A stretch of 64,000 nt of DNA, taken from Acidobacteriota bacterium (lineage in GTDB: Bacteria; Acidobacteriota; Terriglobia; Terriglobales; Acidobacteriaceae). The notes beneath the pieces are model-generated. The model was not told where the DNA came from. It worked only from the letters and a program-made list of their open reading frames with translations, and did not search any database. The stretch lies in NCBI GenBank assembly GCA_021816455.1, contig JAKAXU010000009.1, positions 21,995-85,994 on the forward strand. Direction: 5' to 3'. Numbering within the stretch: the stretch's first letter is position 1; each line of letters opens with the position of its first letter. Both the position numbers and the translations under genes were made by a program. Positions 1 through 9,954 of the stretch are shown here, piece by piece.

Positions 1-1
1 A

Positions 2-163
2 GAATGGACTTCAGAAGATGATCCCGCACCAACCCATCTCGGCGCTTCTCTAGCGGCTTCCGCCGCCGACACTGTTTCTGCGCCTGTTTCCCCGTCCCAA
101 CATCCGGTATCAAGAAGAAAAGCACACGCGTTGCTCGTGTATGGCAACGCAATTGGCTGCTGA
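2..163 (+). other. Possible C-terminal end of an upstream ORF (partial)
   Basis: The second forward frame is open from the window edge to a TGA at 161-163, about 53 codons, ending 16 bases before the prfA start. The predicted tail is rich in Ala, Ser and Pro and matches no family I recognise. It may be the end of a real gene transcribed with prfA, or chance openness in GC-rich DNA. The sequence upstream of the window decides this. Confidence 0.25.
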
Positions 164-179
164 ATGCGAGAGTTGAATC

Positions 180-1256
180 ATGTTTGACCGTTTAGAACAG
201 ATGGAGATCCGTTACGTCGAATTGGGCGAGCAGCTCGCTCTGCCCGAAATCCAGCAGGACCGCGAAGCCTACCAGAAGACTGCGAAGATGCATCGCGACC
301 TCGAGGGTACGGTGGAGAAATATCGCGAGTACAAGCAGGCGAAACAAGGCCTTGAAGACGCGCGCCTGATGATGGCCGAAAGCGATGCCGAGCTGCGCGC
401 GATGGCCGCCGAAGAGATTGCCGCGCTGGAGCCGCGGGTGGTCGAGATCGAAGCCGAGTTGAAGATTCTGCTGTTACCGAAAGACCCCAACGATGAGAAG
501 AACGTCATCCTCGAAATACGCGCGGGCACGGGTGGCGATGAGGCATCCCTGTTTGTCGCCGAGGTCTATCGCATGTATCTGCGCTTTGCCGAGCAGCATC
601 GCTGGAAGGTGGAGATACTTTCTTCGTCTGAGTCCGCCGTCGGCGGGCTGAAGGAAGTGATTGCACTGATCGAAGGCGACAGAGTGTATTCGCAGATGAA
701 GTACGAAAGCGGCGTGCACCGCGTGCAGCGCGTGCCGGCGACCGAGACGCAGGGACGAGTACACACCTCGGCCATCACCGTCGCTGTCTTGCCGGAGGCC
801 GAGGAGGTGGATATCAAGATCGAAGCCAAGGATCTGCGCATCGATACCTTCTGTTCGTCCGGGCCGGGAGGTCAGAGCGTGAACACGACGTACTCGGCGA
901 TTCGCATCACACACCTGCCCACCAACACGGTGGTGAGCTGCCAGGACGAAAAATCGCAGATCAAGAATCGCGAAAAAGCGATGCGCGTGCTGCGCTCGCG
1001 GCTCTATGAAGTCGAGATGGAGCGGCAGCATGAGGCACTGGCCAAAGAGCGCAAACAGCAGGTGGGCACCGGCGATCGCAGCGAAAAGATCCGCACCTAC
1101 AACTTCCCGCAAAATCGCCTGACCGATCATCGCATCGGACTGACGCTACACCAGCTTGACCTGATCATGGAAGGCCGCTTGCAGGCGATCGTCGATGCGC
1201 TCATCGCGCACGATCAGGCCGAGCAGTTGAAGGCCGACACAGCACATGCGGCCTGA
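180..1256 (+). CDS. prfA: Peptide chain release factor 1 (RF1)
   Basis: Cytoplasmic class I release factor that recognises UAA and UAG in the ribosomal A site and triggers hydrolysis of peptidyl-tRNA. The 358-residue length is typical. The N-terminal helical domain is followed by the anticodon-mimic region ([12 protein letters not shown]) and the catalytic GGQ loop in [14 protein letters not shown] at about residue 230. The C-terminal half carries the usual basic helix and the [14 protein letters not shown] segment. It overlaps the next gene, prmC, by 11 bases; PrmC methylates the glutamine of this GGQ, so the pair is co-transcribed and functionally coupled. The ATG at 180 gives the expected N terminus. 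Confidence 0.98.
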   Translation: MFDRLEQMEIRYVELGEQLALPEIQQDREAYQKTAKMHRDLEGTVEKYREYKQAKQGLEDARLMMAESDAELRAMAAEEIAALEPRVVEIEAELKILLLPKDPNDEKNVILEIRAGTGGDEASLFVAEVYRMYLRFAEQHRWKVEILSSSESAVGGLKEVIALIEGDRVYSQMKYESGVHRVQRVPATETQGRVHTSAITVAVLPEAEEVDIKIEAKDLRIDTFCSSGPGGQSVNTTYSAIRITHLPTNTVVSCQDEKSQIKNREKAMRVLRSRLYEVEMERQHEALAKERKQQVGTGDRSEKIRTYNFPQNRLTDHRIGLTLHQLDLIMEGRLQAIVDALIAHDQAEQLKADTAHAA

Positions 1257-2145
1257 CACAGACACAGTGCGCGCGTTGCTGCGCCGCGCCGAATCCGTTC
1301 TGCTTGCAGGACCGCATCCAGACCGCGCGCGCGCCGACGCAGAACTGCTGCTGCGTAACGCTCTGAATCGCGACAAAGCATGGCTCATCGCCCACGCGGA
1401 CGACCCGGTTCCTTCCGATTCCGGAGCGCTTTTCGAGCAGTGGCTGCGCAGGCGATGTAACGGCGAGCCGGTGCAGTACATCCTTGGCGAAGCGGAATTT
1501 TTCGGGCTTGCCTTAACGGTCGATCCGGCCGTGCTCATTCCGCGCCCGGAGACCGAAGTGCTGGTCGAGCACGCGCTCGATTTTCTTCGCGGACGGGAGC
1601 ATCCGCGCATCCTGGACGTAGGAACCGGATCTGGCGCAATCGCCGTGGCACTGGCCGTCGCGCGGCAGGACGCACAGTTGACCGCCGTCGATCTCTCGGA
1701 TGTTGCGCTGCGCGTTGCCGCTGCCAACGCCGCGCGTCACGGCGTGGTCGATCGCATCACCTTTGTGCAGAGTGACCTGTTTTCCGCGCTGGCCGACGAG
1801 CGCTTCGACTGCATTGTCTCCAACCCTCCCTATGTAGCCCGGCAAGAGCAGGCGACACTTACCGTCGAGGTGCGCGACCATGAGCCTGCCCTTGCGCTCT
1901 TTGCCGACAACGAAGGACTGGCGATCTACCAGCGCCTGATTCCCGCCGCGCGCGCGCATCTCGCACCCAGCGGCATGATTGCGCTGGAGATCGGTTTCGG
2001 ACAGCACTCTTCTGTTTCTGCGCTCCTGGCTGCCGCTGATTTTCATCCAATCGAAACTCTCACCGACTATCAGCAGATTCCGCGCGTTCTGAGCGCTCGC
2101 AATATCTTTCCGTTGCGCGCAGAGGCGGCCACATCGTGCAACTAA
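1246..2145 (+). CDS. prmC: Release factor glutamine methyltransferase PrmC (HemK)
   Basis: S-adenosylmethionine-dependent enzyme that N5-methylates the glutamine of the GGQ motif in release factors. The 299-residue protein has an N-terminal helical bundle for binding the release factor, then a Rossmann methyltransferase domain: the SAM-binding motif [16 protein letters not shown], the acidic residue in TAVDLS, and the diagnostic catalytic NPPY in IVSNPPYVA. Its start codon lies inside the end of prfA (11-base overlap), which implies translational coupling. Nothing looks unusual for the family. Confidence 0.97.
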   Translation: MRPDTDTVRALLRRAESVLLAGPHPDRARADAELLLRNALNRDKAWLIAHADDPVPSDSGALFEQWLRRRCNGEPVQYILGEAEFFGLALTVDPAVLIPRPETEVLVEHALDFLRGREHPRILDVGTGSGAIAVALAVARQDAQLTAVDLSDVALRVAAANAARHGVVDRITFVQSDLFSALADERFDCIVSNPPYVARQEQATLTVEVRDHEPALALFADNEGLAIYQRLIPAARAHLAPSGMIALEIGFGQHSSVSALLAAADFHPIETLTDYQQIPRVLSARNIFPLRAEAATSCN

Positions 2146-2200
2146 ACTGGAATTGGAGCATCTCTTGTAAGGTGCCATTTTCCCATCCCTGAGGTTTCCC

Positions 2201-3244
2201 ATGACTGCATCCCGAGGCTACGCCGCGACCAGCGCGCAATCTCCACTCGCGCCGTTTTCCTTCCAGCGGCGCGAACCGCTTGCAACCGACATCGTCATCG
2301 ACATTCTCTACTGTGGCGTCTGCCACAGCGACCTGCACATGGCGCGCAACGAGTGGGGGCAATCCACCTATCCTCTCGTGCCTGGGCATGAGATCGTGGG
2401 CCGAGTGACCGCAGTCGGCTCTGCGGTCTCGCGCTTCAAGGTGGGTGAGATCGCAGCCGTCGGCGTCATCGTGGACTCCTGCCGCGCCTGCGCTCCGTGC
2501 AAAGGCGGCGAGGAGCACTACTGCGAACAGGGAGCGACGCTCACCTATGCCGCAAAAGACCGCGTCGATGGCTCCATCACCATGGGTGGCTACTCGAGCA
2601 ACTACGTTGTGGACGAGCGTTTTGCGCACACTGTTCCGGCCAACCTCGATCTCGCCGGCGTCGCTCCGCTGCTATGTGCCGGCATCACCACTTACTCGCC
2701 GCTGCGCCACTGGAAGGTTGGCCCTGGCATGAAAGTCGGCATTGTCGGCCTGGGCGGACTTGGACACATGGGCCTGAAGTTTGCTCACTCCTTCGGCGCG
2801 CATGTCGTCCAACTCACCACGTCGCTCAAGAAGAAAGATGACGCACTGCGTCTCGGCGCAAAAGAGGTCCTGCTCTCAACGGACTCCGCAGCGATGGCAC
2901 GCCACGCACGCAGCTTCGACTTCATCCTCGACACTGCCTCGGCGCCGCATGACCTTGACCCCTACCTCTCGCTTCTGAAACAGGACGGAACGCTGACTCT
3001 TGTCGGACTGCCGGAAAAGCCTCCCGCCGTCAGTGTTTTCTCGCTCATCACCAAGCGGCTTTCGATCGCCGGATCGATGATCGGCGGAATGCCGGAGACG
3101 CAGGAGATGCTCGACTACTGCGGCAAACACAACATCACCGCGGATGTCGAAGTGGTTCCCGTCCCGCAGATCAATGAAGCGTTTGATCGGATGCTGCGCC
3201 AGGACGTGAAGTATCGCTTCGTGCTCGACATGAAGACGCTCTGA
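2201..3244 (+). CDS. Zinc-dependent NAD(P)+ alcohol dehydrogenase, CAD/YahK type
   Basis: Medium-chain dehydrogenase/reductase of 347 residues that interconverts alcohols and aldehydes. The catalytic zinc site is visible as CGVCHSDLH and GHEIVGRV, the structural zinc site as four cysteines in CRACAPCKGGEEHYC, and the cofactor-binding Rossmann turn as GLGGLGHMGLK. The overall pattern, including the GHE-to-structural-zinc spacing, resembles cinnamyl-alcohol-dehydrogenase-like enzymes such as YahK, usually NADP-dependent aldehyde reductases. The true substrate cannot be read from sequence. It stands 55 bases after prmC and may have its own promoter. A hairpin terminator follows at 3280-3317. Confidence 0.92.
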   Translation: MTASRGYAATSAQSPLAPFSFQRREPLATDIVIDILYCGVCHSDLHMARNEWGQSTYPLVPGHEIVGRVTAVGSAVSRFKVGEIAAVGVIVDSCRACAPCKGGEEHYCEQGATLTYAAKDRVDGSITMGGYSSNYVVDERFAHTVPANLDLAGVAPLLCAGITTYSPLRHWKVGPGMKVGIVGLGGLGHMGLKFAHSFGAHVVQLTTSLKKKDDALRLGAKEVLLSTDSAAMARHARSFDFILDTASAPHDLDPYLSLLKQDGTLTLVGLPEKPPAVSVFSLITKRLSIAGSMIGGMPETQEMLDYCGKHNITADVEVVPVPQINEAFDRMLRQDVKYRFVLDMKTL

Positions 3245-3279
3245 AGCTGCCTGCATTGATGCAGCCATTGATACAAAAT

Positions 3280-3317
3280 ATGGGGGACAGGCATCGCGTA
3301 CTGTCCTCCATCTTTTT
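3280..3317 (+). terminator. Intrinsic terminator after the alcohol dehydrogenase
   Basis: An 11-base stem (ATGGGGGACAG with CTGTCCTCCAT, one G-T wobble) encloses a 10-base loop and is followed by CTTTTTG on the plus strand. It lies between two convergent genes. The opposite strand also shows a weaker ATATTTTG after the stem, so it may also end the his operon. Confidence 0.8.
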
Positions 3318-3326
3318 GCGCAACAC

Positions 3327-4013
3327 TCAGGCTTTCAGCAGATTGGTATAGATCGCCATCCCCGCCACGGCATCCACTCCCATAGCATCCAGCGCGTCAA
3401 TCTCGCTCTGACTGCGAATGCCACCGGCCACAATCAGTCTGCGCCGGGTGCACACGCGCAGCCGTTCGGCTGTCTCCAGCGGAAATCCCTGTAAAAGGCC
3501 CTCGCCATCGATGTGCGTGTAGAGATAGCCCTCCACGAAGGGATCCAGTTGCGTCATGGCTTCCTCAGCCGTCAATGCAATCGACACCGTCCAGCCTTTG
3601 ATCGCGATTCTTCCACCGCGCGAATCGATACCCGCCAGCACAAACTTCGCGTCAACGGCTGCGGCTATCTCCTGAGCGAACTCCGTACGCACCACGCCAC
3701 GGCCCTCTCGCTCCGCGAACAACGCCGAACCGAGAATCACCTGCCGCGCGCCCGCTTCCAGTCTGCGACGCGCAGCTTCCACCGTGCGGATGCCGCCGCC
3801 CACCTGCACAGGCAACCGTCGCGCAATCCGCTCCACCAGCGAGGTATTCTCGCCCTTGCACATGGCCGCATCCAGGTCGATCAACTGCACGCGCGGATAC
3901 GCTGCAAAGCGCTCAATCCAGTAATCGATATCGTCGGAGGCAACGCGAAGGCGCTCGCCCTGCTCCAGTTGAACAACACGACCGCCCATCAGATCAATCG
4001 AAGGAATCAGCAT
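3327..4013 (-). CDS. hisA: Phosphoribosylformimino-5-aminoimidazole carboxamide ribotide isomerase HisA
   Basis: TIM-barrel isomerase of the fourth step of histidine biosynthesis (ProFAR to PRFAR). I start it at the ATG at 4013, giving 228 residues beginning [16 protein letters not shown]; the longer ORF upstream is the overlapped end of hisF. The first catalytic Asp is in PSIDLMGG and the second in LAGIDSRGG; phosphate-binding glycines are in [11 protein letters not shown] and [11 protein letters not shown]. It is the last gene of the operon and overlaps hisF by 7 bases. The length is slightly short of the usual 240, but both barrel halves are complete. Confidence 0.96.
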   Translation of the reverse strand: MLIPSIDLMGGRVVQLEQGERLRVASDDIDYWIERFAAYPRVQLIDLDAAMCKGENTSLVERIARRLPVQVGGGIRTVEAARRRLEAGARQVILGSALFAEREGRGVVRTEFAQEIAAAVDAKFVLAGIDSRGGRIAIKGWTVSIALTAEEAMTQLDPFVEGYLYTHIDGEGLLQGFPLETAERLRVCTRRRLIVAGGIRSQSEIDALDAMGVDAVAGMAIYTNLLKA

Positions 4014-4786
4014 GGAATCCTCACCGGAATTTTCTGAGCGGCAAGCTGTTCTTTCAGCACGCGCGCGCTCGATACACCGAAGTGGAAGATGCTTGCCGCG
4101 AGCGCCGCATCCGCGCAACCAGCAGTGAACACCTCAGCGAAATGCTGCACACTGCCTGCTCCGCCGGAAGCGATCACGGGAATCTGCACCGCACGGCTGA
4201 CCGCCGCAGTCAGCTCACAATCGAAGCCCGCGCGTGTACCGTCGGCATCCATCGACGTCAGCAGAATCTCGCCCGCGCCGTGCTGCTCGGCATCGCGCGC
4301 CCACTCGATCACCGTCCGCCCGGCATCGCGCCGACCGCCGTGCGTGAAGACACGGGCATCTCGCACGGGATCCGCAGCCCCAACATTCCGCCTTGCATCG
4401 ATCGCAACCACGACGGCCTGCGCGCCATATTCTGCGCCAATCATCGTAATCAGTTCCGGATTCTGCAATGCCGCCGAATTCAGACTCACCTTATCCGCGC
4501 CCGCATCGAAGACCGCCGCTGCGTCCTCCAGCGTGCGAATGCCGCCGCCCACCGTGAACGGAATGAAAAGCTGCTGCGCCGCGCGCCGCACTGTTTCCAG
4601 CAGTGTTGCACGGCCTTCGTGCGTCGCCGTAATATCCAGCAGCACAATCTCATCGGCTCCGTCTTCAGCATGGCGATGCGCCAGTTCGGCAGGATCGCCG
4701 GCGTCGATCAGATTCACAAACTGAACGCCCTTCACCACACGTCCATTCCGCACATCCAGGCAAGCAATCACGCGTCGCGTCAGCAT
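4007..4786 (-). CDS. hisF: Imidazole glycerol phosphate synthase cyclase subunit HisF
   Basis: Cyclase half of IGP synthase: it uses ammonia delivered from HisH to convert PRFAR to imidazole glycerol phosphate and AICAR. The 259-residue TIM barrel starts [20 protein letters not shown], with the catalytic Asp in CLDVRNG and the second in VVVAIDARR. Phosphate-binding loops are [13 protein letters not shown] and VIASGGAGS. The gene overlaps hisH upstream and hisA downstream by 7 bases each, so the three are translationally coupled. Confidence 0.97.
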   Translation of the reverse strand: MLTRRVIACLDVRNGRVVKGVQFVNLIDAGDPAELAHRHAEDGADEIVLLDITATHEGRATLLETVRRAAQQLFIPFTVGGGIRTLEDAAAVFDAGADKVSLNSAALQNPELITMIGAEYGAQAVVVAIDARRNVGAADPVRDARVFTHGGRRDAGRTVIEWARDAEQHGAGEILLTSMDADGTRAGFDCELTAAVSRAVQIPVIASGGAGSVQHFAEVFTAGCADAALAASIFHFGVSSARVLKEQLAAQKIPVRIPC

Positions 4787-5382
4787 GCGGAAAACTCCAG
4801 AAAGTTACGCAAAATCTGCAACCCGGTTGCGCCGGATTTCTCCGGATGGAACTGCACGCCGCAGACGCGCTCGCGCTGACAAGCCGCCGCAAATGGGCCC
4901 ATATACTCCGTCGTGACAATTGTCTCTGTGCCCACAGGCGCGCGCCACGAGTGAGTGAAGTAGGCGAAGTCTCCGCTCGCCACACCCTTCAGCAGTGGCG
5001 TCGCTGCCAGTTCATTCAGTTGGTTCCAGCCCACGTGCGGCACTTTTTGCCCGTTCGCCGGAAAGCGTGAAACCGTCTGCTGAAAATATCCCAGTCCCGG
5101 ATGACCCGGCGCTTCCGTGCTGCCTGCATAGAGCCACTGCATTCCAACGCAGATGCCAAGAAATGGCACGCCCCGCGCGATTGCGCGACGAATGGCCTCG
5201 GCGAGTCCACCCTGCTCCAGGCGCGCAGTGGCGGCGAAGTGCCCTACACCCGGAAGCACCATGCTCGTTGCCCGCTCCATCGCTTCGGCCTGCGACGTAA
5301 CGAATACTTCCGTTCCCAGAAAATGCAACGCCTTCACCACCGAGGTCAGATTGCCCGCCTTGTAGTCAATCACGGTCAGCAT
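4780..5382 (-). CDS. hisH: Imidazole glycerol phosphate synthase glutaminase subunit HisH
   Basis: Class I glutamine amidotransferase subunit that hydrolyses glutamine and channels ammonia through HisF. The 200-residue protein shows the oxyanion-strand region GVGHFA, the nucleophile Cys in LGICVGMQ, and the His-Glu dyad in VQFHPEKSG. The N terminus [15 protein letters not shown] is typical. It follows hisB after 27 bases and overlaps hisF by 7, matching the obligate HisH-HisF heterodimer. Confidence 0.97.
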   Translation of the reverse strand: MLTVIDYKAGNLTSVVKALHFLGTEVFVTSQAEAMERATSMVLPGVGHFAATARLEQGGLAEAIRRAIARGVPFLGICVGMQWLYAGSTEAPGHPGLGYFQQTVSRFPANGQKVPHVGWNQLNELAATPLLKGVASGDFAYFTHSWRAPVGTETIVTTEYMGPFAAACQRERVCGVQFHPEKSGATGLQILRNFLEFSAC

Positions 5383-5409
5383 CGTTCACCCCGCGCGCAA
5401 TCCTCTCCA

Positions 5410-6054
5410 TTACAGCAATCCCTTCGTACTCGGCAGCAGATCCGCCATCTGACGGTCGCGCGAACAAGCCCCGCGCATTGCGCGTGCAAAGGCCTTGAAG
5501 CATGCTTCAATTTTGTGATGATTGCTGCGGCCATACATCACCTTCACATGCACATTGGCCCGAGCGCCGCGCGCAAATCCTTCAAAAAAATCTGTCACAA
5601 GCTCCGTTTGCAGATCGCCGATCAGCCGCGTCCGCACCGCCGTATCCACAACAAACGCAGTGCGCCCGGAGAGGTCCACGGCGGCTACTGCAAGCGTCTC
5701 GTCCATAGGCATTACAAAATAGCCAGCGCGCAGGATTCCATGCTTGTCACCAAGCGCGCGATCGAACGCCTCGCCAAGCGCAATCCCCACATCTTCCACC
5801 GTGTGATGCTGGTCTACGTCCAAATCGCCTTTGCACATCAACTCCAGATCGAATCCACCGTGCCGCGCAAACGACTCCAGCATGTGATCGAAGAAGCGGA
5901 TCCCCGTACGCACGTTGTACTGTCCACGCCCTTCAATCGTCAGTCGCAGCACAATCGTCGTCTCCGTCGTATGCCGCATGATTTCTGACTGTCGCACCGT
6001 CACATCGTGCAACGGAAACTCCGGCTCACTTTCTGATGTTTTGAGTTGCTTCAT
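5410..6054 (-). CDS. hisB: Imidazoleglycerol-phosphate dehydratase HisB
   Basis: Manganese enzyme of the sixth step of histidine synthesis, converting imidazole glycerol phosphate to imidazole acetol phosphate. The 214-residue protein is the monofunctional form, with no HisB-type phosphatase domain. Metal-binding motifs are [18 protein letters not shown] and [14 protein letters not shown]. The start at 6054 overlaps the stop of hisDC by 4 bases (ATGA), giving a short N-terminal extension before the conserved [14 protein letters not shown]. The histidinol-phosphate phosphatase step is not encoded in this operon. Confidence 0.97.
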   Translation of the reverse strand: MKQLKTSESEPEFPLHDVTVRQSEIMRHTTETTIVLRLTIEGRGQYNVRTGIRFFDHMLESFARHGGFDLELMCKGDLDVDQHHTVEDVGIALGEAFDRALGDKHGILRAGYFVMPMDETLAVAAVDLSGRTAFVVDTAVRTRLIGDLQTELVTDFFEGFARGARANVHVKVMYGRSNHHKIEACFKAFARAMRGACSRDRQMADLLPSTKGLL

Positions 6055-8447
6055 CGTACTTCTCCATACGTAGATTGCATTTCGCTTTTCAATTCACGCA
6101 GCGCTTCTTCGATCGTCATCAAGGCCCTGCGCATCTGCGTGCGTGTGCCCACCGTGATGCGAACCAGTCCATCGCAGCCAGCATCCGCGGAACGATCGCG
6201 CACCAGCACACCCGCATCCTTCATTCGAGCGCAGAATTCTCTGTGTTCTCTGCCGATCTTCACCAGTACAAAGTTCGCCCGGGAAGGCCAGTAGCGCACG
6301 CCCATCCGTTCCAGCCCGGTGCAGAACTCTTCGCGCGCCGCGCGCACTTCACGCACATACGCATCCACGCCTTCGCTGTCCTCAAGCGCTGCGCGCAGCG
6401 CCACCAGTCCCGCAGCATTCACGCTGTACGGCGAAGCCATGCGCCGCACCCAGCGCAGGTTTTCTTCGCGGGAGGCGAGCAGTCCAAGCCGCAGCCCCGC
6501 CAGCCCATACGCTTTGGAAAAGGTACGCGCCACCACCAGGTTTGGGATCCTATCCAGCGCGTCGATCATCGTCTCCTCAGAAAACGGCACGTACGCCTCG
6601 TCCACCAGCAGAATGGCCTGTGGCGCAGCGGCGGCCAGTGCCAGCAACTGTTCCCGCGTCGCCGCTGTTCCCGTCGGGCTGTTTGGATTGGCAATGGCAA
6701 TCATCCGCGTTGCGGGCGTGATGGAGGCGAGCAGTCGCTCGGCGGGAAATGCAAACCCCGCGTCCGCTGGCACGTGCACCACCCTCGCGTCGGTGGCCGC
6801 TGCATAGATTTCGTACATCGTATACGTGGGCACCGGCAGCAGAAGTTCGTCGCCCGCATCGAGATACGTCTGGCACAGCAGGTGGATGGCCTCATCGACA
6901 CCGTTGGTGAGCAACACCTGTTCGGCTCGCAGTCTGAAGCGCTCCGCCACCCACGCCTCCACCGGAGTCCGCTCCGGATATCGCGTCCAATCCTCTGTGC
7001 TCAGCGCTGCCAGAGCCTCCTTCACACGCGGCGAACAGGCCACGGTGTTTTCGTTGAAGTCCAGCCGCAGCACGCTGCGATTGCCCAGCGGAGGATGATA
7101 TTCCGGCATGCTGCGCACCCGAGCGCGCGGCACCGGAAACACTTCGTTCACCTCCTCGCCTGCCGCCGTCGCTGCACGCACTCGCTCGCGAATCGCAGTC
7201 TCATGCCCGCGCAATCCCTCGGCCTCGGCCAACCGTGCTGCAAACGGACCAAGCCGAGCCAGTCCAGCGGCGGAATACTCCTGTACCGTCATCAGCTTCA
7301 GAAAGTCGTAAACGCTTAGCCCTCCGCGCTGCATCGCCTGTCCGCCTGTCGGCAGCGTGTGATTCGGCCCGGAGATGTAGTCGCCCATCGGCTGCGGCGA
7401 CCACGCGCCGACAAAGACGCTGCCCGCATTCCGCACCCACTCCACATCCGCTGCCGCATCCACCGTCAGATGTTCCGGAGCAAGTCGATTGACGATCGCT
7501 CGTGCTTCCTCCTGTGTCGCCGCGACGAAGATATATCCGTTGGCGGCAATAGCCTGCTGCGCCACAGAATTCTCTGCCGCCGCGCGCAACGTCTGCTCAC
7601 GCACGTCCTCCGCCAGCGCTGCCTGCGTGGTGACAAAAACAGCCTGCGCATCGGGATCGTGCTCGGCCTGCGCAACCAGATCGGCGGCGATGGCACGCGC
7701 ATCGCCTGTCTCGCTGGCAATCACGATCTCCGTTGGCCCGGCCTGCATATCGATGCCGCATCGCGACTGGCGCGCGACCAGTGCCTTAGCCGCCGTCACC
7801 CATCGATTTCCCGGCCCCACAATCTTGCTCACCGGAGCAATCGTCTCCGTACCCCAGGCAAGTGCTGCAACCGCCTGCGGGCCACCTACGCGATAAAACT
7901 CTGTCACACCCAGCAGATGCGCTGTCGCCAGCGTCTCCAGCGCCGGGTTTGGCGACACCACGACGATGCGCTCCACGCCCGTCACCTGCGCCGGAATCAC
8001 CGTCATCAGCATCGTCGAGGGTAGCGGATGACGGCCCCCTGGCACATAGCAGCCCACTGCTTCCAGCGCGCGGATTCGCTGGCCGGTACGCAACCCGCTG
8101 GCCTCCAGTTCTTCAAATTCCCGCGGCATCTGTCGCTCGGCAAAGCGCCGAATGCGCCCCACCGCAGCGCGCAAAACATCGCCCAGCGAAGCGTTGATCT
8201 GCTCCCATGCCTGTCGCATCGCTTCCGCCGAAACACGCAGAGTCGCCTCCGCCGGAAGTCGATCCAACTTCACTCCGTAACGTCGTAACGCCGCGTCTCC
8301 GCCTACCCGGACAGCGTTCACAATCTCCTGAACCTGAGGCAGCAGCTCGTCCAGAGCCGTGCTGCCTCGATTTTCCAGCCGCCGCAACGCCGCATCTCCC
8401 TGCCTGCGATCTTCTACGCATCCGGCTCGCATGTCGTACAGTTGCAT
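6051..8447 (-). CDS. hisD-hisC: Fused histidinol dehydrogenase - histidinol-phosphate aminotransferase (HisD-HisC)
   Basis: One continuous 798-residue ORF carries two histidine enzymes. HisD (about residues 1-430) makes L-histidine from histidinol using two NAD+: zinc ligands in [11 protein letters not shown], the catalytic Glu-His in NRLAPEHL near residue 324, the Asp in [14 protein letters not shown] and the His in GLRGHE. A short Arg/Val-rich linker leads to HisC (from about 445, [13 protein letters not shown]), a PLP aminotransferase with [15 protein letters not shown] and the PLP lysine in FSKAYGLAG near 644. I chose ATG 8447 because GGGAGA sits about 10 bases upstream; ATG 8456 is an in-frame alternative. 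No stop or restart separates the halves. hisG ends 26 bases upstream, and hisB overlaps the stop. Confidence 0.94.
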   Translation of the reverse strand: MQLYDMRAGCVEDRRQGDAALRRLENRGSTALDELLPQVQEIVNAVRVGGDAALRRYGVKLDRLPAEATLRVSAEAMRQAWEQINASLGDVLRAAVGRIRRFAERQMPREFEELEASGLRTGQRIRALEAVGCYVPGGRHPLPSTMLMTVIPAQVTGVERIVVVSPNPALETLATAHLLGVTEFYRVGGPQAVAALAWGTETIAPVSKIVGPGNRWVTAAKALVARQSRCGIDMQAGPTEIVIASETGDARAIAADLVAQAEHDPDAQAVFVTTQAALAEDVREQTLRAAAENSVAQQAIAANGYIFVAATQEEARAIVNRLAPEHLTVDAAADVEWVRNAGSVFVGAWSPQPMGDYISGPNHTLPTGGQAMQRGGLSVYDFLKLMTVQEYSAAGLARLGPFAARLAEAEGLRGHETAIRERVRAATAAGEEVNEVFPVPRARVRSMPEYHPPLGNRSVLRLDFNENTVACSPRVKEALAALSTEDWTRYPERTPVEAWVAERFRLRAEQVLLTNGVDEAIHLLCQTYLDAGDELLLPVPTYTMYEIYAAATDARVVHVPADAGFAFPAERLLASITPATRMIAIANPNSPTGTAATREQLLALAAAAPQAILLVDEAYVPFSEETMIDALDRIPNLVVARTFSKAYGLAGLRLGLLASREENLRWVRRMASPYSVNAAGLVALRAALEDSEGVDAYVREVRAAREEFCTGLERMGVRYWPSRANFVLVKIGREHREFCARMKDAGVLVRDRSADAGCDGLVRITVGTRTQMRRALMTIEEALRELKSEMQSTYGEVR

Positions 8448-8473
8448 CCTGGCCATTCTCCCGTTCGTACCGT

Positions 8474-9349
8474 TTACAGCACCACTTTGTTCAGCGGATA
8501 CTCCACGATTCCCGTAGCTCCGCTTTCCTTGAGTCGTGGCACCACGTCCCTCACCGCAGACTCCTCCAGGATCGTGTTCACCGCAACCCACTCCGGATTG
8601 CTCTGCTCGGAGATCGTCGGCGAGTTCAGCGCCGGCAGGACCGCAAGCACACGCTCCAGATCCGAGCGACGCACATTCAGCATCATGCCCACCTGTGACT
8701 GCGCGTTAATCGCCGCGCACAGCATCAGCGCGAGGGATTCCAGCTTGCGCCGCTTCCATGCGTCGTCGCATGTCGCCTGGCTTGCAATCAGGTGCGTCTC
8801 GCTCTCCATCACCGTATCGATGATCGCCAGTCGATTCGCGCGCAGGCTGCTTCCTGTCTCGGTCACCTCCACGATGGCGTCGGCAAGCATCGGCGGCTTC
8901 ACCTCCGTTGCTCCCCAACTGAACTCGACCTTCACGGAAACACCCTTCTTCGCAAAGTAACGCCGCGTGACCTCCACCAGCTCGGTCGCGACAATCTTTC
9001 CTTCCAGGTCTTCCGCGCGCGTGATCCCAGACCCCTCCGGAACCGCCAGCACCCAGCGCACCTTTCGCCTGCTCTGCTTGGCATAGGTCAGTGATGCGAT
9101 GCTGGTCAGCGTCAAACCGCTCTCCACCACCCAGTCGATCCCGGTCAACCCCGCATCCAGCGCGCCGTGATCCACATACCGCGCCATCTCCTGCGCGCGA
9201 ATCAGCATGCACTCGATCTCCGGATCATCGATCGAAGGAAAGTACGAGCGACCGTCGGTATAGATATTCCAGCCCGCGCGCCGGAACAGCGCAATCGTAG
9301 CATCCTGCAAACTTCCCTTCGGAATTCCCAGCCGCAGTTTAGCGGGCAT
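8474..9349 (-). CDS. hisG: ATP phosphoribosyltransferase HisG, long form
   Basis: First and committed step of histidine synthesis, joining ATP and PRPP. From the ATG at 9349 the protein is 291 residues and starts [15 protein letters not shown], the expected HisG N terminus. The length fits the long, homohexameric form, which carries a C-terminal ACT-like regulatory domain for feedback by histidine and needs no HisZ. The PRPP-binding region is [14 protein letters not shown]. The start overlaps hisI by 11 bases. Allosteric inhibition is family knowledge and was not tested here. Confidence 0.95.
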   Translation of the reverse strand: MPAKLRLGIPKGSLQDATIALFRRAGWNIYTDGRSYFPSIDDPEIECMLIRAQEMARYVDHGALDAGLTGIDWVVESGLTLTSIASLTYAKQSRRKVRWVLAVPEGSGITRAEDLEGKIVATELVEVTRRYFAKKGVSVKVEFSWGATEVKPPMLADAIVEVTETGSSLRANRLAIIDTVMESETHLIASQATCDDAWKRRKLESLALMLCAAINAQSQVGMMLNVRRSDLERVLAVLPALNSPTISEQSNPEWVAVNTILEESAVRDVVPRLKESGATGIVEYPLNKVVL

Positions 9350-9704
9350 TTGCCACCTCCGCATTCTCTGCCTCAGCAACAGGAATCGCCTTCGTGAAGC
9401 ACGATACGGTTCCCTCGTGGCAGACCAGACCGTCGCCCTCCACTTCCACTTGAAAGACAATTGCGTCGTTGTCGCAATCGGTCGCCGCGGTCACGATCCG
9501 TAGCCGATTGCCGCTGGACTCGCCCTTCATCCACAGCTTCTGCCGCGTCCTGCTCCAGAACGTCACATAGCCCGATTGCAGGCTCATCGCATAGCTTGTT
9601 TCGTTCAGAAAACCAAGCATCAGTACTTCTCCGGTTCGAGCGTCCTGCACGATTCCCGGAATCAGCCCGTCCATCTTGTTGAAATCAATCTCAGGGTTCG
9701 TCAT
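9339..9704 (-). CDS. hisI: Phosphoribosyl-AMP cyclohydrolase HisI (monofunctional)
   Basis: Zinc enzyme that opens the adenine ring of phosphoribosyl-AMP, the third histidine step. I start it at ATG 9704 (121 residues, [13 protein letters not shown]) because AAGGA lies 7 bases upstream; the longer ORF begins at a GTG inside the leader. Metal-binding residues are in TDCDNDAI and [27 protein letters not shown] is the family core. There is no fused HisE pyrophosphatase domain. It is the first structural gene of the operon, 57 bases after the attenuator terminator. Confidence 0.96.
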   Translation of the reverse strand: MTNPEIDFNKMDGLIPGIVQDARTGEVLMLGFLNETSYAMSLQSGYVTFWSRTRQKLWMKGESSGNRLRIVTAATDCDNDAIVFQVEVEGDGLVCHEGTVSCFTKAIPVAEAENAEVANAR

Positions 9705-9760
9705 TTTTTTCCTTTTTGGTCTCACTTTTTCAGATGCATGATCGCGTATCCATGCGGGTT

Positions 9761-9794
9761 AAAAAATAAAGCCCGCCGATTGGCTTCGGCGGGC
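9761..9794 (-). terminator. his operon attenuator (intrinsic terminator upstream of hisI)
   Basis: On the minus strand a perfect 9-bp stem (GCCCGCCGA / TCGGCGGGC, loop AGCCAA) is followed by TTTATTTTTT. It lies 57 bases before hisI and reads in the direction of the operon, with no minus-strand gene ending upstream except the 25-codon leader ORF. A terminator in this position is expected for transcription attenuation. The plus strand has no T-run, so it does not serve the divergent gene. Confidence 0.88.
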
Positions 9795-9881
9795 AGTCCA
9801 GAGGAGGATATTTTACTGTCTATATACCTCAGCTAAGATCATGACGTCCCGCCAACATGAAATGTCCATGCGTATGGTGGG
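9786..9881 (-). promoter_or_regulatory. Competing antiterminator and protector pairings of the his leader
   Basis: The leader contains UUGGCGGG (9848-9855, inside leader codons 18-20), which can pair over 8 bases (one G-U) with CCCGCCGA, the 5' arm of the terminator (9786-9793). The same segment can instead pair 6 of 7 with CCCACCA (9875-9881), which overlaps the first His codons. A ribosome stalled at His codons would mask the latter, favour the antiterminator and let transcription into hisI. These pairings were found by eye; no folding energy was computed. Confidence 0.7.
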
Positions 9882-9906
9882 GATCAGGATGGAAGCTGCG
9901 ACTCAT
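9829..9906 (-). CDS. hisL: His-rich leader peptide of the histidine operon (HisL-like)
   Basis: A 25-codon minus-strand ORF (ATG at 9904-9906, TGA at 9829-9831), too short for the ORF track, encodes six histidines, five of them in HPDPHHTHGH (codons 6-15). It sits between a promoter-like sequence and a terminator hairpin ahead of hisI, the arrangement of known his attenuators, in which translation of His codons senses charged tRNA-His. There is no good Shine-Dalgarno; the predicted transcription start lies within a few bases of the ATG, so translation may be leaderless. It shows no similarity I can see to the enterobacterial HisL beyond the His cluster. Confidence 0.8.
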   Translation of the reverse strand: MSRSFHPDPHHTHGHFMLAGRHDLS

Positions 9907-9914
9907 CTTTTGTG

Positions 9915-9944
9915 AAGATAAGCAAACTGTATTCTTCTTGTCAA
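9915..9944 (-). promoter_or_regulatory. Predicted sigma-70-type promoter of the his operon
   Basis: On the minus strand a perfect -35 TTGACA (9939-9944) is followed after 18 bases by TATCTT (9915-9920; 4 of 6 matches to TATAAT). The start point would fall near 9908, almost on the leader ATG at 9906. Confidence 0.6.
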
Positions 9945-9954
9945 ATATATTTTT

